From positions 18,805-82,804 of the forward strand of contig NZ_DATCTO010000094.1 in NCBI RefSeq assembly GCF_036567905.1: a stretch of DNA of 64,000 bases, in the 5' to 3' direction. The notes under the pieces were generated by a model. It saw only the letters and a list, made by a program, of their open reading frames with translations, did no database searches and was not told the origin of the DNA. Source of the DNA: Candidatus Binatus sp. GTDB taxonomy: Bacteria > Desulfobacterota > Binatia > Binatales > Binataceae. A program made the position numbers and the translations under genes. Below are positions 34,242 to 41,813 of this stretch, piece by piece. Position 1 is the first letter of the stretch. Every line of letters starts with the position of its first letter.

Positions 34242-35378
34242 TTACTGCAAGCTCTTGTGAAACGCGCGCGTGGCAAAAAAGCCGATGACCAGCGCGTAGA
34301 TGGTCATTGCCACGACCTGCGGAACAAGATCGTTAATGCTCGCGGCGCTGAGAAAAATACGTTTGAGGGCGCTCACGTAGTAGCGGCTATAAACCAGGTA
34401 AGTGATAGCTCGTATGGGCGCCGGCATCTGATCGATCGGAAAGGCGAAGCCCGACAGCATCGAGGTAGGCAGCAGCGTAACCAGCAGCGCGTACTGGCTT
34501 GCGCCGAGCTGACTCTTGGTCGCAACCGAGATCATGTAGCCGATGCCGAGAATCACGATCAGGAACAAGGTTGTAGCGAGAAAGAACGCCCCCAATCCGC
34601 CGCGGAAGGGCACCTCAAACCAGCCGACCGCGAAGACCGCGCACAGCACGGCGTCGGCCAATCCGATACCCAGGTAGGGAACCAGCTTTCCCACCATTAT
34701 CTCCAGCGCGGTTACCGGAGTGGCGATCAGCTGCTCCATGGTGCCACGTTCCCACTCGCGCGCGATGGTAAGCGATGACAGCAAAGCGCCCATCAGTGCC
34801 ATCACCAGCGCGACAGTTCCGGGAATGATGAAATTTTTGCTTTCCAGGTCTTCGTTGAACCAGGTGCGGTAGTCGACGCTGATAGGGCTGGTTACCTGCT
34901 GGGAAAGACCATAACGTGCGAACCAGTCAAGCTGTACGTTGCTGGCATAGGTTGCCACCACCGCCTGGGCGTAACCCTCGGCGAGTTGGGCGCTGTTGTC
35001 GTCGGTCCCGTCAACTAGAGCTTGGACGCTGGTGTGGCCAGCATCGGCAAGACGCTTGGAGAAGTCCCAGGGAATCACAATCCCGAGCTTGCATTGGTCG
35101 GCATCGATGGCTCGCACGAGGGCGTGGTAGTTGTTAACGGCCTTGATCACATCGAAGTAGGGTGAGGCTTGAAATGCCTTGAGCAGCGCCTGGCTGTCCT
35201 GGCTGCCTTCCTGGTCCAGGACGTACACCGGTATATGGTTGGCATCGAGCCGCGCCCCGTAGCCGAGCAACAGGATCTGAATCAGGGGCAGGAAGAGCAC
35301 AATGATGAGGCTATACGGATCCCGCCGAATCTGGATGAATTCCTTGCGGCTTATGGCCGCTGTTCGTCGGAGATTCAT
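34242..35378 (-). CDS. ABC-2 type transporter permease (YbhS-like)
   Basis: A 378-residue permease with the same plan as its downstream neighbour. It has an N-terminal helix (YSLIIVLFLPLIQILLLGYG), a periplasmic domain with YVLDQEGSQDSQALLKAFQA, then SSLTIAREWERGTMEQLIAT and FAFPIDQMPAPIRAITYLVY in the C-terminal membrane part. The ATG overlaps the stop of the upstream ATPase by 4 nt. The two permeases are clearly paralogous and probably heterodimerise. Confidence 0.9.
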   Translation of the reverse strand: MNLRRTAAISRKEFIQIRRDPYSLIIVLFLPLIQILLLGYGARLDANHIPVYVLDQEGSQDSQALLKAFQASPYFDVIKAVNNYHALVRAIDADQCKLGIVIPWDFSKRLADAGHTSVQALVDGTDDNSAQLAEGYAQAVVATYASNVQLDWFARYGLSQQVTSPISVDYRTWFNEDLESKNFIIPGTVALVMALMGALLSSLTIAREWERGTMEQLIATPVTALEIMVGKLVPYLGIGLADAVLCAVFAVGWFEVPFRGGLGAFFLATTLFLIVILGIGYMISVATKSQLGASQYALLVTLLPTSMLSGFAFPIDQMPAPIRAITYLVYSRYYVSALKRIFLSAASINDLVPQVVAMTIYALVIGFFATRAFHKSLQ

Positions 35379-36328
35379 TGAGAAGCTTCACTGCTGAGAG
35401 CCCGGCTTCCAGTAAGGGAGACAAAGGCATCTTCGAGCGACGGGGAGATGAGTTCGATGCGATCGACTCGAACGTCGTGAGCCGCCAGGAAGGCGGGAAG
35501 TTCGGTCACAGGCTCCCGCCCGGTGCTGACTACCACATGCAGGGCGGCGCCGAAGACCGAAGCCTCGAGCACTCCCGGCGCCTGCTTGACGGCCGCGAGT
35601 CCGCTACCGAGCGGGCTGCATTCGATCAAGAACAAATCGCCTTTTATGGCGGTTTGCTTGATCTCGGTTGGGGTTCCCATCTCAACGATTAGGCCCTGGT
35701 CTATCAGGGCCAGCCGATTGCAGTATTCCGCCTCGTCCATGTAGTGGGTGGTGACCAGGATCGTGACTCCTTCGCGCGACATCTGGTGAATCAGCTCCCA
35801 GAACTGACGGCGCGAAAGCGGATCGACTCCGGCCGTGGCTTCGTCGAGAAAGAGCACCCGCGGGCGGTGCAGTACGGCGCAGCCCAAAGCGAGTCGCTGT
35901 TTCCAACCGCCTGACAGCTCGCCCGTCAGCAATTGCTCGCTGCCGGCGAGCCCGGACATTTTGATTGCCCACGCGATGCGCTCGTCGAGCGCGCGCCCCG
36001 TGACCCCGTAGAGGCCGCCGAAGAATTGAAGGTTCTCGATCGCAGTCAGATCGTTGTAGAGAGAAAATTTTTGCGACATGTACCCGATGTGCCGGCGGAC
36101 CTCTTCAGCCTGGCGCGCGACGTCAAAGCCGACGACGCTCGCGCAACCCGAACTCGGAGTCAACAGACCGCATAGCATGCGTATGGTGGTGGATTTCCCC
36201 GACCCGTTGGGCCCCAGCAAACCGAAAATCTCGCCGGAGCGGATTTGGAAGCTCACCTGGTTCACTGCGATAAAGGCGCCGAACCGCTTCACCAGATGAT
36301 CGACTACGATTGACGCCGCGTCGTCCAT
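35375..36328 (-). CDS. ABC transporter ATP-binding protein 2 (YbhF C-terminal half-like)
   Basis: A 317-residue ATPase: Walker A GPNGSGKSTT, signature LSGGWKQRLALG, Walker B VLFLDEATAGVDPLSRR, and the H-loop in VTTHYMDEAEYC. The C-terminal 90 residues form the extra domain typical of drug/antibiotic exporters. In E. coli YbhF both ATPase halves are one polypeptide; here they are separate genes 3 bp apart. Walker B is followed by EA rather than EP. Strong coupling to the permease gene through an ATGA overlap. Confidence 0.92.
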   Translation of the reverse strand: MDDAASIVVDHLVKRFGAFIAVNQVSFQIRSGEIFGLLGPNGSGKSTTIRMLCGLLTPSSGCASVVGFDVARQAEEVRRHIGYMSQKFSLYNDLTAIENLQFFGGLYGVTGRALDERIAWAIKMSGLAGSEQLLTGELSGGWKQRLALGCAVLHRPRVLFLDEATAGVDPLSRRQFWELIHQMSREGVTILVTTHYMDEAEYCNRLALIDQGLIVEMGTPTEIKQTAIKGDLFLIECSPLGSGLAAVKQAPGVLEASVFGAALHVVVSTGREPVTELPAFLAAHDVRVDRIELISPSLEDAFVSLTGSRALSSEASQ

Positions 36329-36331
36329 TGT

Positions 36332-37273
36332 TCACGAGCCTGGTTGCGCTTGCTGCTGCGAGATGACGTAAACAAAAACGTCCTCGACGCTTGCCGGTAT
36401 CCGGCGCGGCTCGCCGAACGGAACTCCTGCGTGTTCAAACCCGCCGCGCAATTGCGCAAGCCGGCGATCAGGATCATCGACCACCACATGCAGCACGTCG
36501 CCCATCGCCGTTGCGCTCAAAACACCCTGCTCACCGGCGACGGCCGTTTGCAGCGCCTGGGGATCGGGCGAGCTAATCGACAGGACCGCACCGGGCAGCA
36601 TGTTCTTAAGCTCGTCGGGCGTGCCAAAGAAGAGACGGCGGCCTTGATGCATCAGCAGCAGCCGGTGGCAGCGCTCGGCCTCATCGAGATAAGCGGTCGA
36701 GACCAGCACCGTTACCCCCTCGAAGACCAGCGAGTAAAGGATGCTCCAAAGCTCACGGCGTGAGACGGGATCGACTCCGGTAGTGGGCTCATCGAGCAGC
36801 AGCAGTTGCGGCGTGTGGATCAGGGCACAGGCAATGCCAAGCTTGCGTTTCATGCCTCCCGAGAGCTGGCCGGCCATGCGGTCCCGAAACCGGCTCATTC
36901 CCGACGCTTCGAGCAACTGCTGCTCTCGATGTCGGCGCTCTGTCCTGCTGACTTCGAAGATATCAGCGTAAAAGCGGATGTTCTCGGCGACGGTGAGATC
37001 CTCATAGAGGCCGAACTGCTGCGGCATGTAGCTGATTCGGCTCTTGACCGCTTCCGGCTGGAGCACAACGTCCTGCCCGGCGACCAGGACGGCGCCGGCA
37101 TCGGCAGGCATAACTCCCGCGAGAATCCTCAAGGCCGTCGTTTTCCCGGCGCCATCGGGACCCACCAATCCAAGGATCTCCCCTTTGCGCGCGTTGAAGC
37201 TCAGGTTGTCGACGGCGGTGACCTCACCGAAACGTTTCGTCAACCCATCGACCTGTACGATTTCGTCGCTCAT
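36332..37273 (-). CDS. ABC transporter ATP-binding protein 1 (YbhF N-terminal half-like)
   Basis: A 313-residue ATPase: Walker A GPDGAGKTTALRIL, signature QLSGGMKRKLGIA, Walker B LLLLDEPTTGVDPVSRREL, and an H-loop Thr instead of His in VLVSTAYLDEAERC. Loss of the H-loop His suggests this half has a degenerate catalytic site, as often happens in asymmetric ABC pairs, with the second ATPase keeping the His. The start overlaps the stop of the adaptor gene by 4 nt. Confidence 0.92.
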   Translation of the reverse strand: MSDEIVQVDGLTKRFGEVTAVDNLSFNARKGEILGLVGPDGAGKTTALRILAGVMPADAGAVLVAGQDVVLQPEAVKSRISYMPQQFGLYEDLTVAENIRFYADIFEVSRTERRHREQQLLEASGMSRFRDRMAGQLSGGMKRKLGIACALIHTPQLLLLDEPTTGVDPVSRRELWSILYSLVFEGVTVLVSTAYLDEAERCHRLLLMHQGRRLFFGTPDELKNMLPGAVLSISSPDPQALQTAVAGEQGVLSATAMGDVLHVVVDDPDRRLAQLRGGFEHAGVPFGEPRRIPASVEDVFVYVISQQQAQPGS

Positions 37274-38247
37274 GGCGATCCCGGCGGGCTCAGTTCAATA
37301 GTGGCGTCGGCCGGCATTCCGGGCTTGAACTCGTGGCTCTGGTTCTCGATGTCGATCCTGATGCGGTAGACCAGGGTCACACGCTCGGCGTGGGTCTCGA
37401 CGCTCTTGGGGGTGAACTCGGCATTTTCCGAGATCATCGAGATGCGGCCGAGGTACTTGTGCCCCGGATAGCTGTCGGTCGTGATCAGCGCCGCCTGCCC
37501 GAAGCGAACCCGCCCGATATCGGTTTCGTTGACATAGGCGCGCAGCCACACGTGGTCGAGGTCGGCCAGGGTGAATACCGGCGTGCCCGGCTGCATGTTT
37601 TCGCCCAGTTCCGCATTTCGCACCAACACGACGCCCGAGAACGGGGCGTATAAGGTTGTGTACCCAAGGATGATCCTGGCGAGTTTCAGGCTCTCTTGCG
37701 CGTTCTTGATGTTGGCCTGCGCGACGGTGACGCTTTCATCGCCCGCCGCTTGCAGAGCCTGGTCGCGCTCGAGCGCCGCGCGCGATTGCTTCAGTGCGGT
37801 TTCAGCAAGGTCACGGGTCTGAGTCGGAATAATGTTACTTCGCCAAAGCTCCTGGTCGCGCTGATAGTCTATGGTCTTCTGCCAAAGATCGGCCTGATCG
37901 ATGGCCACCGTGCGCTTGGCGGCTTCGAGATTGCGCAAAGCGAGTGCGAGTTGCCGTTGCTGGACCAACAGAGACGCCTCGTCCACCGCAACCTGCTGCC
38001 GGTAGTCGTGGTCCTCCAGGCGCGCCAGCAGCGTGCCGGCCTTTACCCACTGCCCCTCGTCAAACGGGAGCTCGACGATCCGCGACTGCACCGTCTTGAA
38101 GCTGAGCACGCTTTCGTGCGCCTCGATGTTGCCGGAAACGAGCAGACGGTTGGCCGAGCCGCCGTGCTCGAAGAACAGCGAATAGGCCGCCCATGCTCCC
38201 GCGCCAAGTATCAGGACCGCAACCACGAGGACAGTTCGTTTCTTCAT
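37270..38247 (-). CDS. HlyD/AcrA-type periplasmic adaptor (YbhG-like)
   Basis: About 325 residues. An N-terminal TM anchor (KKRTVLVVAVLILGAGAWAA) starts at ATG 38247, which overlaps the TetR stop (ATGA). It has the split biotinyl-lipoyl domain (SGNIEAHESVLSFKTVQSRI ... LYAPFSGVVLVRNAELGENM) around a long coiled coil (about 90-200) and a beta-barrel region (YVNETDIGRVRFGQAALITT). It connects the inner-membrane ABC exporter to an outer-membrane channel, probably TolC-like, encoded elsewhere. Confidence 0.92.
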   Translation of the reverse strand: MKKRTVLVVAVLILGAGAWAAYSLFFEHGGSANRLLVSGNIEAHESVLSFKTVQSRIVELPFDEGQWVKAGTLLARLEDHDYRQQVAVDEASLLVQQRQLALALRNLEAAKRTVAIDQADLWQKTIDYQRDQELWRSNIIPTQTRDLAETALKQSRAALERDQALQAAGDESVTVAQANIKNAQESLKLARIILGYTTLYAPFSGVVLVRNAELGENMQPGTPVFTLADLDHVWLRAYVNETDIGRVRFGQAALITTDSYPGHKYLGRISMISENAEFTPKSVETHAERVTLVYRIRIDIENQSHEFKPGMPADATIELSPPGSP

Positions 38248-38951
38248 GTGAGTTGACCGGGCTTTTTGAAGGGCCGGCCGCGATGAACGGCGGGTTGCGA
38301 CGGCGCCACTGGATTGCGCCGGCGCCGAGACCCAATCCGGACACGCTCTGTGGTGTGCTCCAAACGATCTCCAAGCCAACGCAAAAAATTCGCGCGCTGA
38401 CGCATGAAGCGCGGGTCGGTCGGTTCCATGCCGTGGATCAGACGGATCAACTGGGGCATGACCAGCGGGAACAAGGCCAGCGACAACATCGAAATGAAAA
38501 GTTGACTCAGATTGACGCCGCGGGGAATCGATCCTCTGCGCTGCAGCGCGCGAAGCCGGGCGACTGCTTTCTCAAACAGCGCGCGGCGCTCGGCTTCGGC
38601 GATCCGCTTTCTGCCGCCGCTGTCGATCGCCTCCCATTCCATCAGCCGCACGAAGTCGATATCCGTACCGACGGCCAGGTAGATGTGCGCCAGCGCACCG
38701 GCGAAGTCGTCGGGTATGGATTCGATTATTCCGGCCCGCTCGTCGATTTTGCGGCGCAGGATTTCGCGATAGAGGTCCTGCTTGGCGCCGAAGCAGTAAT
38801 AGAGCATTCGCTTGTTTACCCGCGCGCGCCCGGCGATCGCATCGACTCGCGCGCCGGCGAAGCCGCGGGCCGAGAATTCGGCGAGCGCGGCGGCGAGGAT
38901 CTTCTCACGCGTGCGGTTGAGATTGCGGACAGGTGTGCGTCGGCGGGTCAT
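38244..38951 (-). CDS. TetR-family transcriptional repressor (CecR-like)
   Basis: A 235-residue regulator. The helix-turn-helix (about 14-60) includes REKILAAALAEFSARGFAGA and RVNKRMLYYCFGAKQDLYRE. The C-terminal ligand domain is all helical, and the last 30 residues are basic and low complexity. It heads the operon it presumably represses, matching the cecR-ybhGFSR plan. Two 18-bp palindromes lie immediately upstream (38963-38980 and 38987-39004), overlapping its own promoter, so autoregulation is likely. The ligand is unknown. Confidence 0.9.
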   Translation of the reverse strand: MTRRRTPVRNLNRTREKILAAALAEFSARGFAGARVDAIAGRARVNKRMLYYCFGAKQDLYREILRRKIDERAGIIESIPDDFAGALAHIYLAVGTDIDFVRLMEWEAIDSGGRKRIAEAERRALFEKAVARLRALQRRGSIPRGVNLSQLFISMLSLALFPLVMPQLIRLIHGMEPTDPRFMRQRANFLRWLGDRLEHTTERVRIGSRRRRNPVAPSQPAVHRGRPFKKPGQLT

Positions 38952-38962
38952 GCGTCACGCTC

Positions 38963-38980
38963 ATTAACCGCACAGTTAAT
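38963..38980. promoter_or_regulatory. TetR operator half-site pair O1
   Basis: ATTAAC-N6-GTTAAT, 12 bp upstream of the tetR start. Same arm sequence and overall length as O2; centres are 24 bp apart. Confidence 0.65.
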
Positions 38981-38986
38981 TGAGCT

Positions 38987-39004
38987 ATTAACTGATCAGT
39001 TAAT
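38987..39004. promoter_or_regulatory. TetR operator O2, perfect 18-bp palindrome
   Basis: ATTAACTGATCAGTTAAT is a perfect inverted repeat. It touches the candidate -10 box of the tetR promoter. Confidence 0.75.
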
Positions 39005-39029
39005 TAAACCGCCGCATTTCGCCAGTCAA
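39003..39029 (-). promoter_or_regulatory. Candidate promoter of the tetR-ABC operon
   Basis: On the minus strand, TTGACT (39024-39029), 15-bp spacer, TTTAAT (39003-39008). Both boxes are near consensus; the spacer is short. The -10 overlaps operator O2 by two bases. Confidence 0.45.
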
Positions 39030-39119
39030 GGGCAGTGGCATCTGCCTCACCGATTACAAGGCGTGAAAGGGTGGCTGCTGCGCGGCCTTAAATTCCGCCG
39101 CGCCGCCGCGCCCGTTTCC

Positions 39120-39842
39120 TTACCACTTCTCCCCAAACGGCCGAACGTCCACTTCGTGAGACCATGCGCTGCGGTCCTGATGCGCGAGATGCCAGTAGGT
39201 TTCGGCGATCGCGGACGGCTTGAGCATGTCGTCCGCCTTGAGCTGCGGAAATCGCTCGCGGATGAAAGGCATGTCGATGGCTCCGTCCACGTTGACGTAC
39301 GCGACGTGAATGCCATGGGGCTGCAAATCGCGCGCCATCACCTGCGCCAGCCCGCGCAGCGCAAATTTCGCCGGCCCAAACGCCGCCGAAGTCGCAAACG
39401 GTTTCACCCCGGCGGTCGCGCCGGTGAAGATAATCGTGCCGCTGCCCCGTTTCAGCATCGCCGGAACAACCTCCTGCGCCGCCAAAAACGCGCCAAAGGC
39501 GTTGACCCGCCAGGTGTTCTCGAAGGTGCTCGGCTTGGTTTCCATCAGTTTGCCGAACGGGCGCATCGCCGCGTTGTAAAGCAGCGCGTCCACCTCGCCG
39601 AGTTCGCGCCGAATCTTGTCGAATGCCGTGGTTATATCCGCGGCCTTGGCGACATCCGCACCGACCGCGATCGCCTTGCCGCCGGCGCTCTCGATTTCCT
39701 TCGCGAGTGCGGTCAGTTTGTCTTCGCCGCGCGCAACCAATGCGACCGCGTACTGCTTGGCAAATCTGCGCGCGAGCGCGGCGCCCAAACCGGGTCCGAC
39801 CCCGATAACCGCACAAACTGGATGACGATTTGATGCTCCCAT
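39120..39842 (-). CDS. SDR-family oxidoreductase with Phe in place of the catalytic Tyr
   Basis: A 240-residue Rossmann protein: VIGVGPGLGAALARRFA (GxGxxG cofactor site), ALLYNAAMRPF, then TSAAFGPAKFALRGLAQVMA. In classical SDRs the last stretch is YxxxK; here the Tyr position is Phe while the Lys is kept, so standard hydride transfer by Tyr is doubtful. This may be a subfamily with another proton donor or a non-catalytic role. ATG 39842 has a strong AGGAGG; a longer reading lacks any. Divergent from an HxlR regulator across a region with twin operators. Confidence 0.85.
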   Translation of the reverse strand: MGASNRHPVCAVIGVGPGLGAALARRFAKQYAVALVARGEDKLTALAKEIESAGGKAIAVGADVAKAADITTAFDKIRRELGEVDALLYNAAMRPFGKLMETKPSTFENTWRVNAFGAFLAAQEVVPAMLKRGSGTIIFTGATAGVKPFATSAAFGPAKFALRGLAQVMARDLQPHGIHVAYVNVDGAIDMPFIRERFPQLKADDMLKPSAIAETYWHLAHQDRSAWSHEVDVRPFGEKW

Positions 39843-39870
39843 GTCTGCCTCCTGCGCCGGTCCGCAACGC

Positions 39871-39887
39871 AGTTTCATTTTGCAACT
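39871..39887. promoter_or_regulatory. Candidate HxlR operator, site 1
   Basis: AGTTTCA-TTT-TGCAACT, an imperfect palindrome (AGTTxCA-N3-TGxAACT) 28 bp from the SDR start. Repeated 35 bp away as site 2. Confidence 0.55.
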
Positions 39888-39905
39888 GATACAGTTAGCA
39901 AAGCA

Positions 39906-39922
39906 AGTTTCAAAGTGCAACG
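39906..39922. promoter_or_regulatory. Candidate HxlR operator, site 2
   Basis: AGTTTCA-AAG-TGCAAC, the same 7+6 bp as site 1 with the same 3-bp spacer, in direct orientation. Confidence 0.55.
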
Positions 39923-40001
39923 ATATTTCCGTCGAGCCGCGTAACCGGGGAACGCCGCGGCACGCGAACTTCAACTCGAGGGAGGCTAGCGTCAGACACC
40001 C

Positions 40002-40496
40002 ATGCGATGGGATTCGGTCAAGGAGATGAACTGCTCGGTGGCGCGAACGCTTGCGGTCGTCGGCGAGCGGTGGACGATGCTGATACTGCGCGAGGCGTTT
40101 CTCGGACGCCGCCGCTTTGACGAGTTTCAGCAGGGAACCGGAATCGCGCGCAACATCTTGAGCTCGAGGCTGCGTGACCTGGTGCGAGACGGAATCCTCG
40201 ATCGCGCCCGCAGCGAGGGCGACAACAGCCGCGTCGAGTATCGGCTGACCAAAAAGGGACTCGAACTCTATCCCGTGTTGATCGCAATGATGCGATGGGG
40301 CGACACCTGGCTCTGTGACGAATCAGGGCCGCCGATGACGCTGATGCATCGCGCCTGCGGCGCGAAGATGGCGCCGGATATGGTCTGTTCTCATTGCGGG
40401 GATCATCTCACGGCGCGCGAAGTCGTAGCGATTCCGCGCCGGCCGCCGCACGCGCGGCGGGGCGAGCGGGCCGATCGCAAGCGCCCCGTGCGCTGA
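40002..40496 (+). CDS. HxlR-family transcriptional regulator
   Basis: A 164-residue winged-helix regulator: CSVARTLAVVGERWTMLILR, FDEFQQGTGIARNILSSRLR, and the wing VEYRLTKKGLELYPVLIAMM. After the HxlR core, residues about 118-132 hold a small Cys pair (MVCSHCGDHL) and a basic tail. HxlR proteins often sense aldehydes, quinones or redox state through cysteine; the Cys residues here could do so. It probably controls itself and the divergent SDR gene. The start is taken as ATG 40002; ATG 40026 is an alternative. Confidence 0.88.
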   Translation: MRWDSVKEMNCSVARTLAVVGERWTMLILREAFLGRRRFDEFQQGTGIARNILSSRLRDLVRDGILDRARSEGDNSRVEYRLTKKGLELYPVLIAMMRWGDTWLCDESGPPMTLMHRACGAKMAPDMVCSHCGDHLTAREVVAIPRRPPHARRGERADRKRPVR

Positions 40497-40984
40497 CTGT
40501 CACTCAAACTGAACCCACGCGCGAATCCCTGTGACTCCTGATCCGGGTTTCAGGCCGGGTTTGGGGATGACCTAGTTCAGCCTGACGCCGGCGGATTTGA
40601 CGTGCTATGCGTACACTATGGTCAACCGCCAGGATGCCTCATATTCGCCGGGATTGCCCGAAATCGGACGACTCCCGCTTGTGGCAGAAATAATTTTTGA
40701 CGGAACAAAGCTAGCCCTAGAGCGGAGCCGTGTCAAAACCACTACGGATGGTATGAATTGCTCTTTTCGGCCCTTTTCGATCAGTCAGAATCGCGCCCCC
40801 CTCGCAGTCTGATCCTCGCGGCGGATGCGCCTTCTATTGACCTTCGCCGACCGCACCAGCGAGCGCAACCAGTTGCGCGATGTCGGCCACCAGTTCGGTT
40901 CGTCAGGTCCGCAAATCGAACCAGTGCTCGCGCGCTTGGCCGTCTGGTGCCGCGCGCGCCATCCGCGCACAATATTCGTTTAAC
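40497..40984. other. Intergenic region without a recognised gene
   Basis: About 490 bp between the HxlR and HAD genes. Short ORFs exist on both strands but none has a protein-like composition, RBS or known motif. I see no RNA gene or terminator. Confidence 0.4.
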
Positions 40985-41614
40985 ATGATTGAATTGGTGA
41001 TGTTCGACGCGGACGGTGTGCTGTTCGATTCCGAAGAATCGAACGTTGCCTACTACAACTGGATTTTCGCGAGGATCGGCGAACCGCCACTGGACCGTGA
41101 CGAGGAAATCGCGGCGATTTCGTTTGCCGCGAGCGAGGTGTTTGCGGCGCGCGCGCGTGGCGACGCGGCCAAGCTCGGCAGGATGCACGATTTGACCCGC
41201 AGCATGGATCAGACGCCGTTTTTCAAGATGCTGCGGCCGCCGATTGAGTTGCGCCCGTTCATGCTCGGGCTCAAGCGGCGCTACAAGCTCGGGCTGGCGA
41301 CCAATCGATCGGCGACGGTGCCCGCGTTGGTCGAGCATCTTGGCCTTGGCGGCGTATTCGACGCCGTCGCCAGCGCACTCGACCAGGTTCGCCCCAAGCC
41401 TGCCCCCGACATCCTGCGCCTGTGCCTCCAACGCGCGGCTGTGGACGCGACGCGGGCCGTGTACGTGGGCGACAGCAGGATAGATCGCGAGGCGGCCGAG
41501 AGCGCGGGCATGCATTTCATCGGCGTCGGCAGCCGCATCGAACATCACCGCCTGATTGCGACGATTGCCGACCTGCGAGCAGCTCTCGAACGATTGGACG
41601 CGAGCCAGGCGTAA
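40985..41614 (+). CDS. HAD-superfamily phosphatase, phosphoglycolate phosphatase-like
   Basis: A 209-residue HAD protein. Motif I is MFDADGVLFDSEESN with nucleophile Asp8 and Asp10, motif II LGLATNRSATVPAL, motif III Lys in QVRPKPAPDIL, motif IV VYVGDSRIDREAAESAG. The helical cap (about 15-85) is of the C1 type. It most likely hydrolyses a small phosphorylated metabolite. The start is ATG 40985; in-frame upstream starts extend into non-conserved sequence. Convergent with the ThDP enzyme, with a MITE-like element between. Confidence 0.85.
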   Translation: MIELVMFDADGVLFDSEESNVAYYNWIFARIGEPPLDRDEEIAAISFAASEVFAARARGDAAKLGRMHDLTRSMDQTPFFKMLRPPIELRPFMLGLKRRYKLGLATNRSATVPALVEHLGLGGVFDAVASALDQVRPKPAPDILRLCLQRAAVDATRAVYVGDSRIDREAAESAGMHFIGVGSRIEHHRLIATIADLRAALERLDASQA

Positions 41615-41625
41615 GGCGCGCTGGG

Positions 41626-41813
41626 CTAGCAGGGTGTTGAAAAACTCGTATCAAAAGGCAGGTCGGGTCTCGCACCATTCAACACCCTGCGCAAAAACTG
41701 TCTTCTTACCTACAACATCTCCCCCAAAGGGGGAGACCAGTGAAAAACCCCCTTTGGGGGAGACAAGAGAGAGGGAGCAGGCGTTGAAAATTACTTTTTC
41801 AACAGCCTGCTAG
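41626..41813. mobile_element. MITE-like element with 19-bp terminal inverted repeats
   Basis: A 188-bp non-coding block. The left end CTAGCAGGGTGTTGAAAAA and the right end (complement CTAGCAGGCTGTTGAAAAA) differ at one base. Inside, GCAGGGTGTTGAA (41629-41641) pairs with TTCAACACCCTGC (41678-41690). Two small palindromes follow: CTCCCCC-AAA-GGGGGAG (41719-41735) and CCCCC-TTT-GGGGG (41748-41760). No ORF. The terminal CTAG on both sides may be a target duplication. Its right end supplies the stop codon of the convergent ThDP gene, and its hairpins could terminate both neighbours. Confidence 0.7.

Noticed and set aside
40597..40812. Small plus-strand ORF in the intergenic region before the HAD gene
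   Set aside because: No RBS, no motif and unlikely amino-acid composition.
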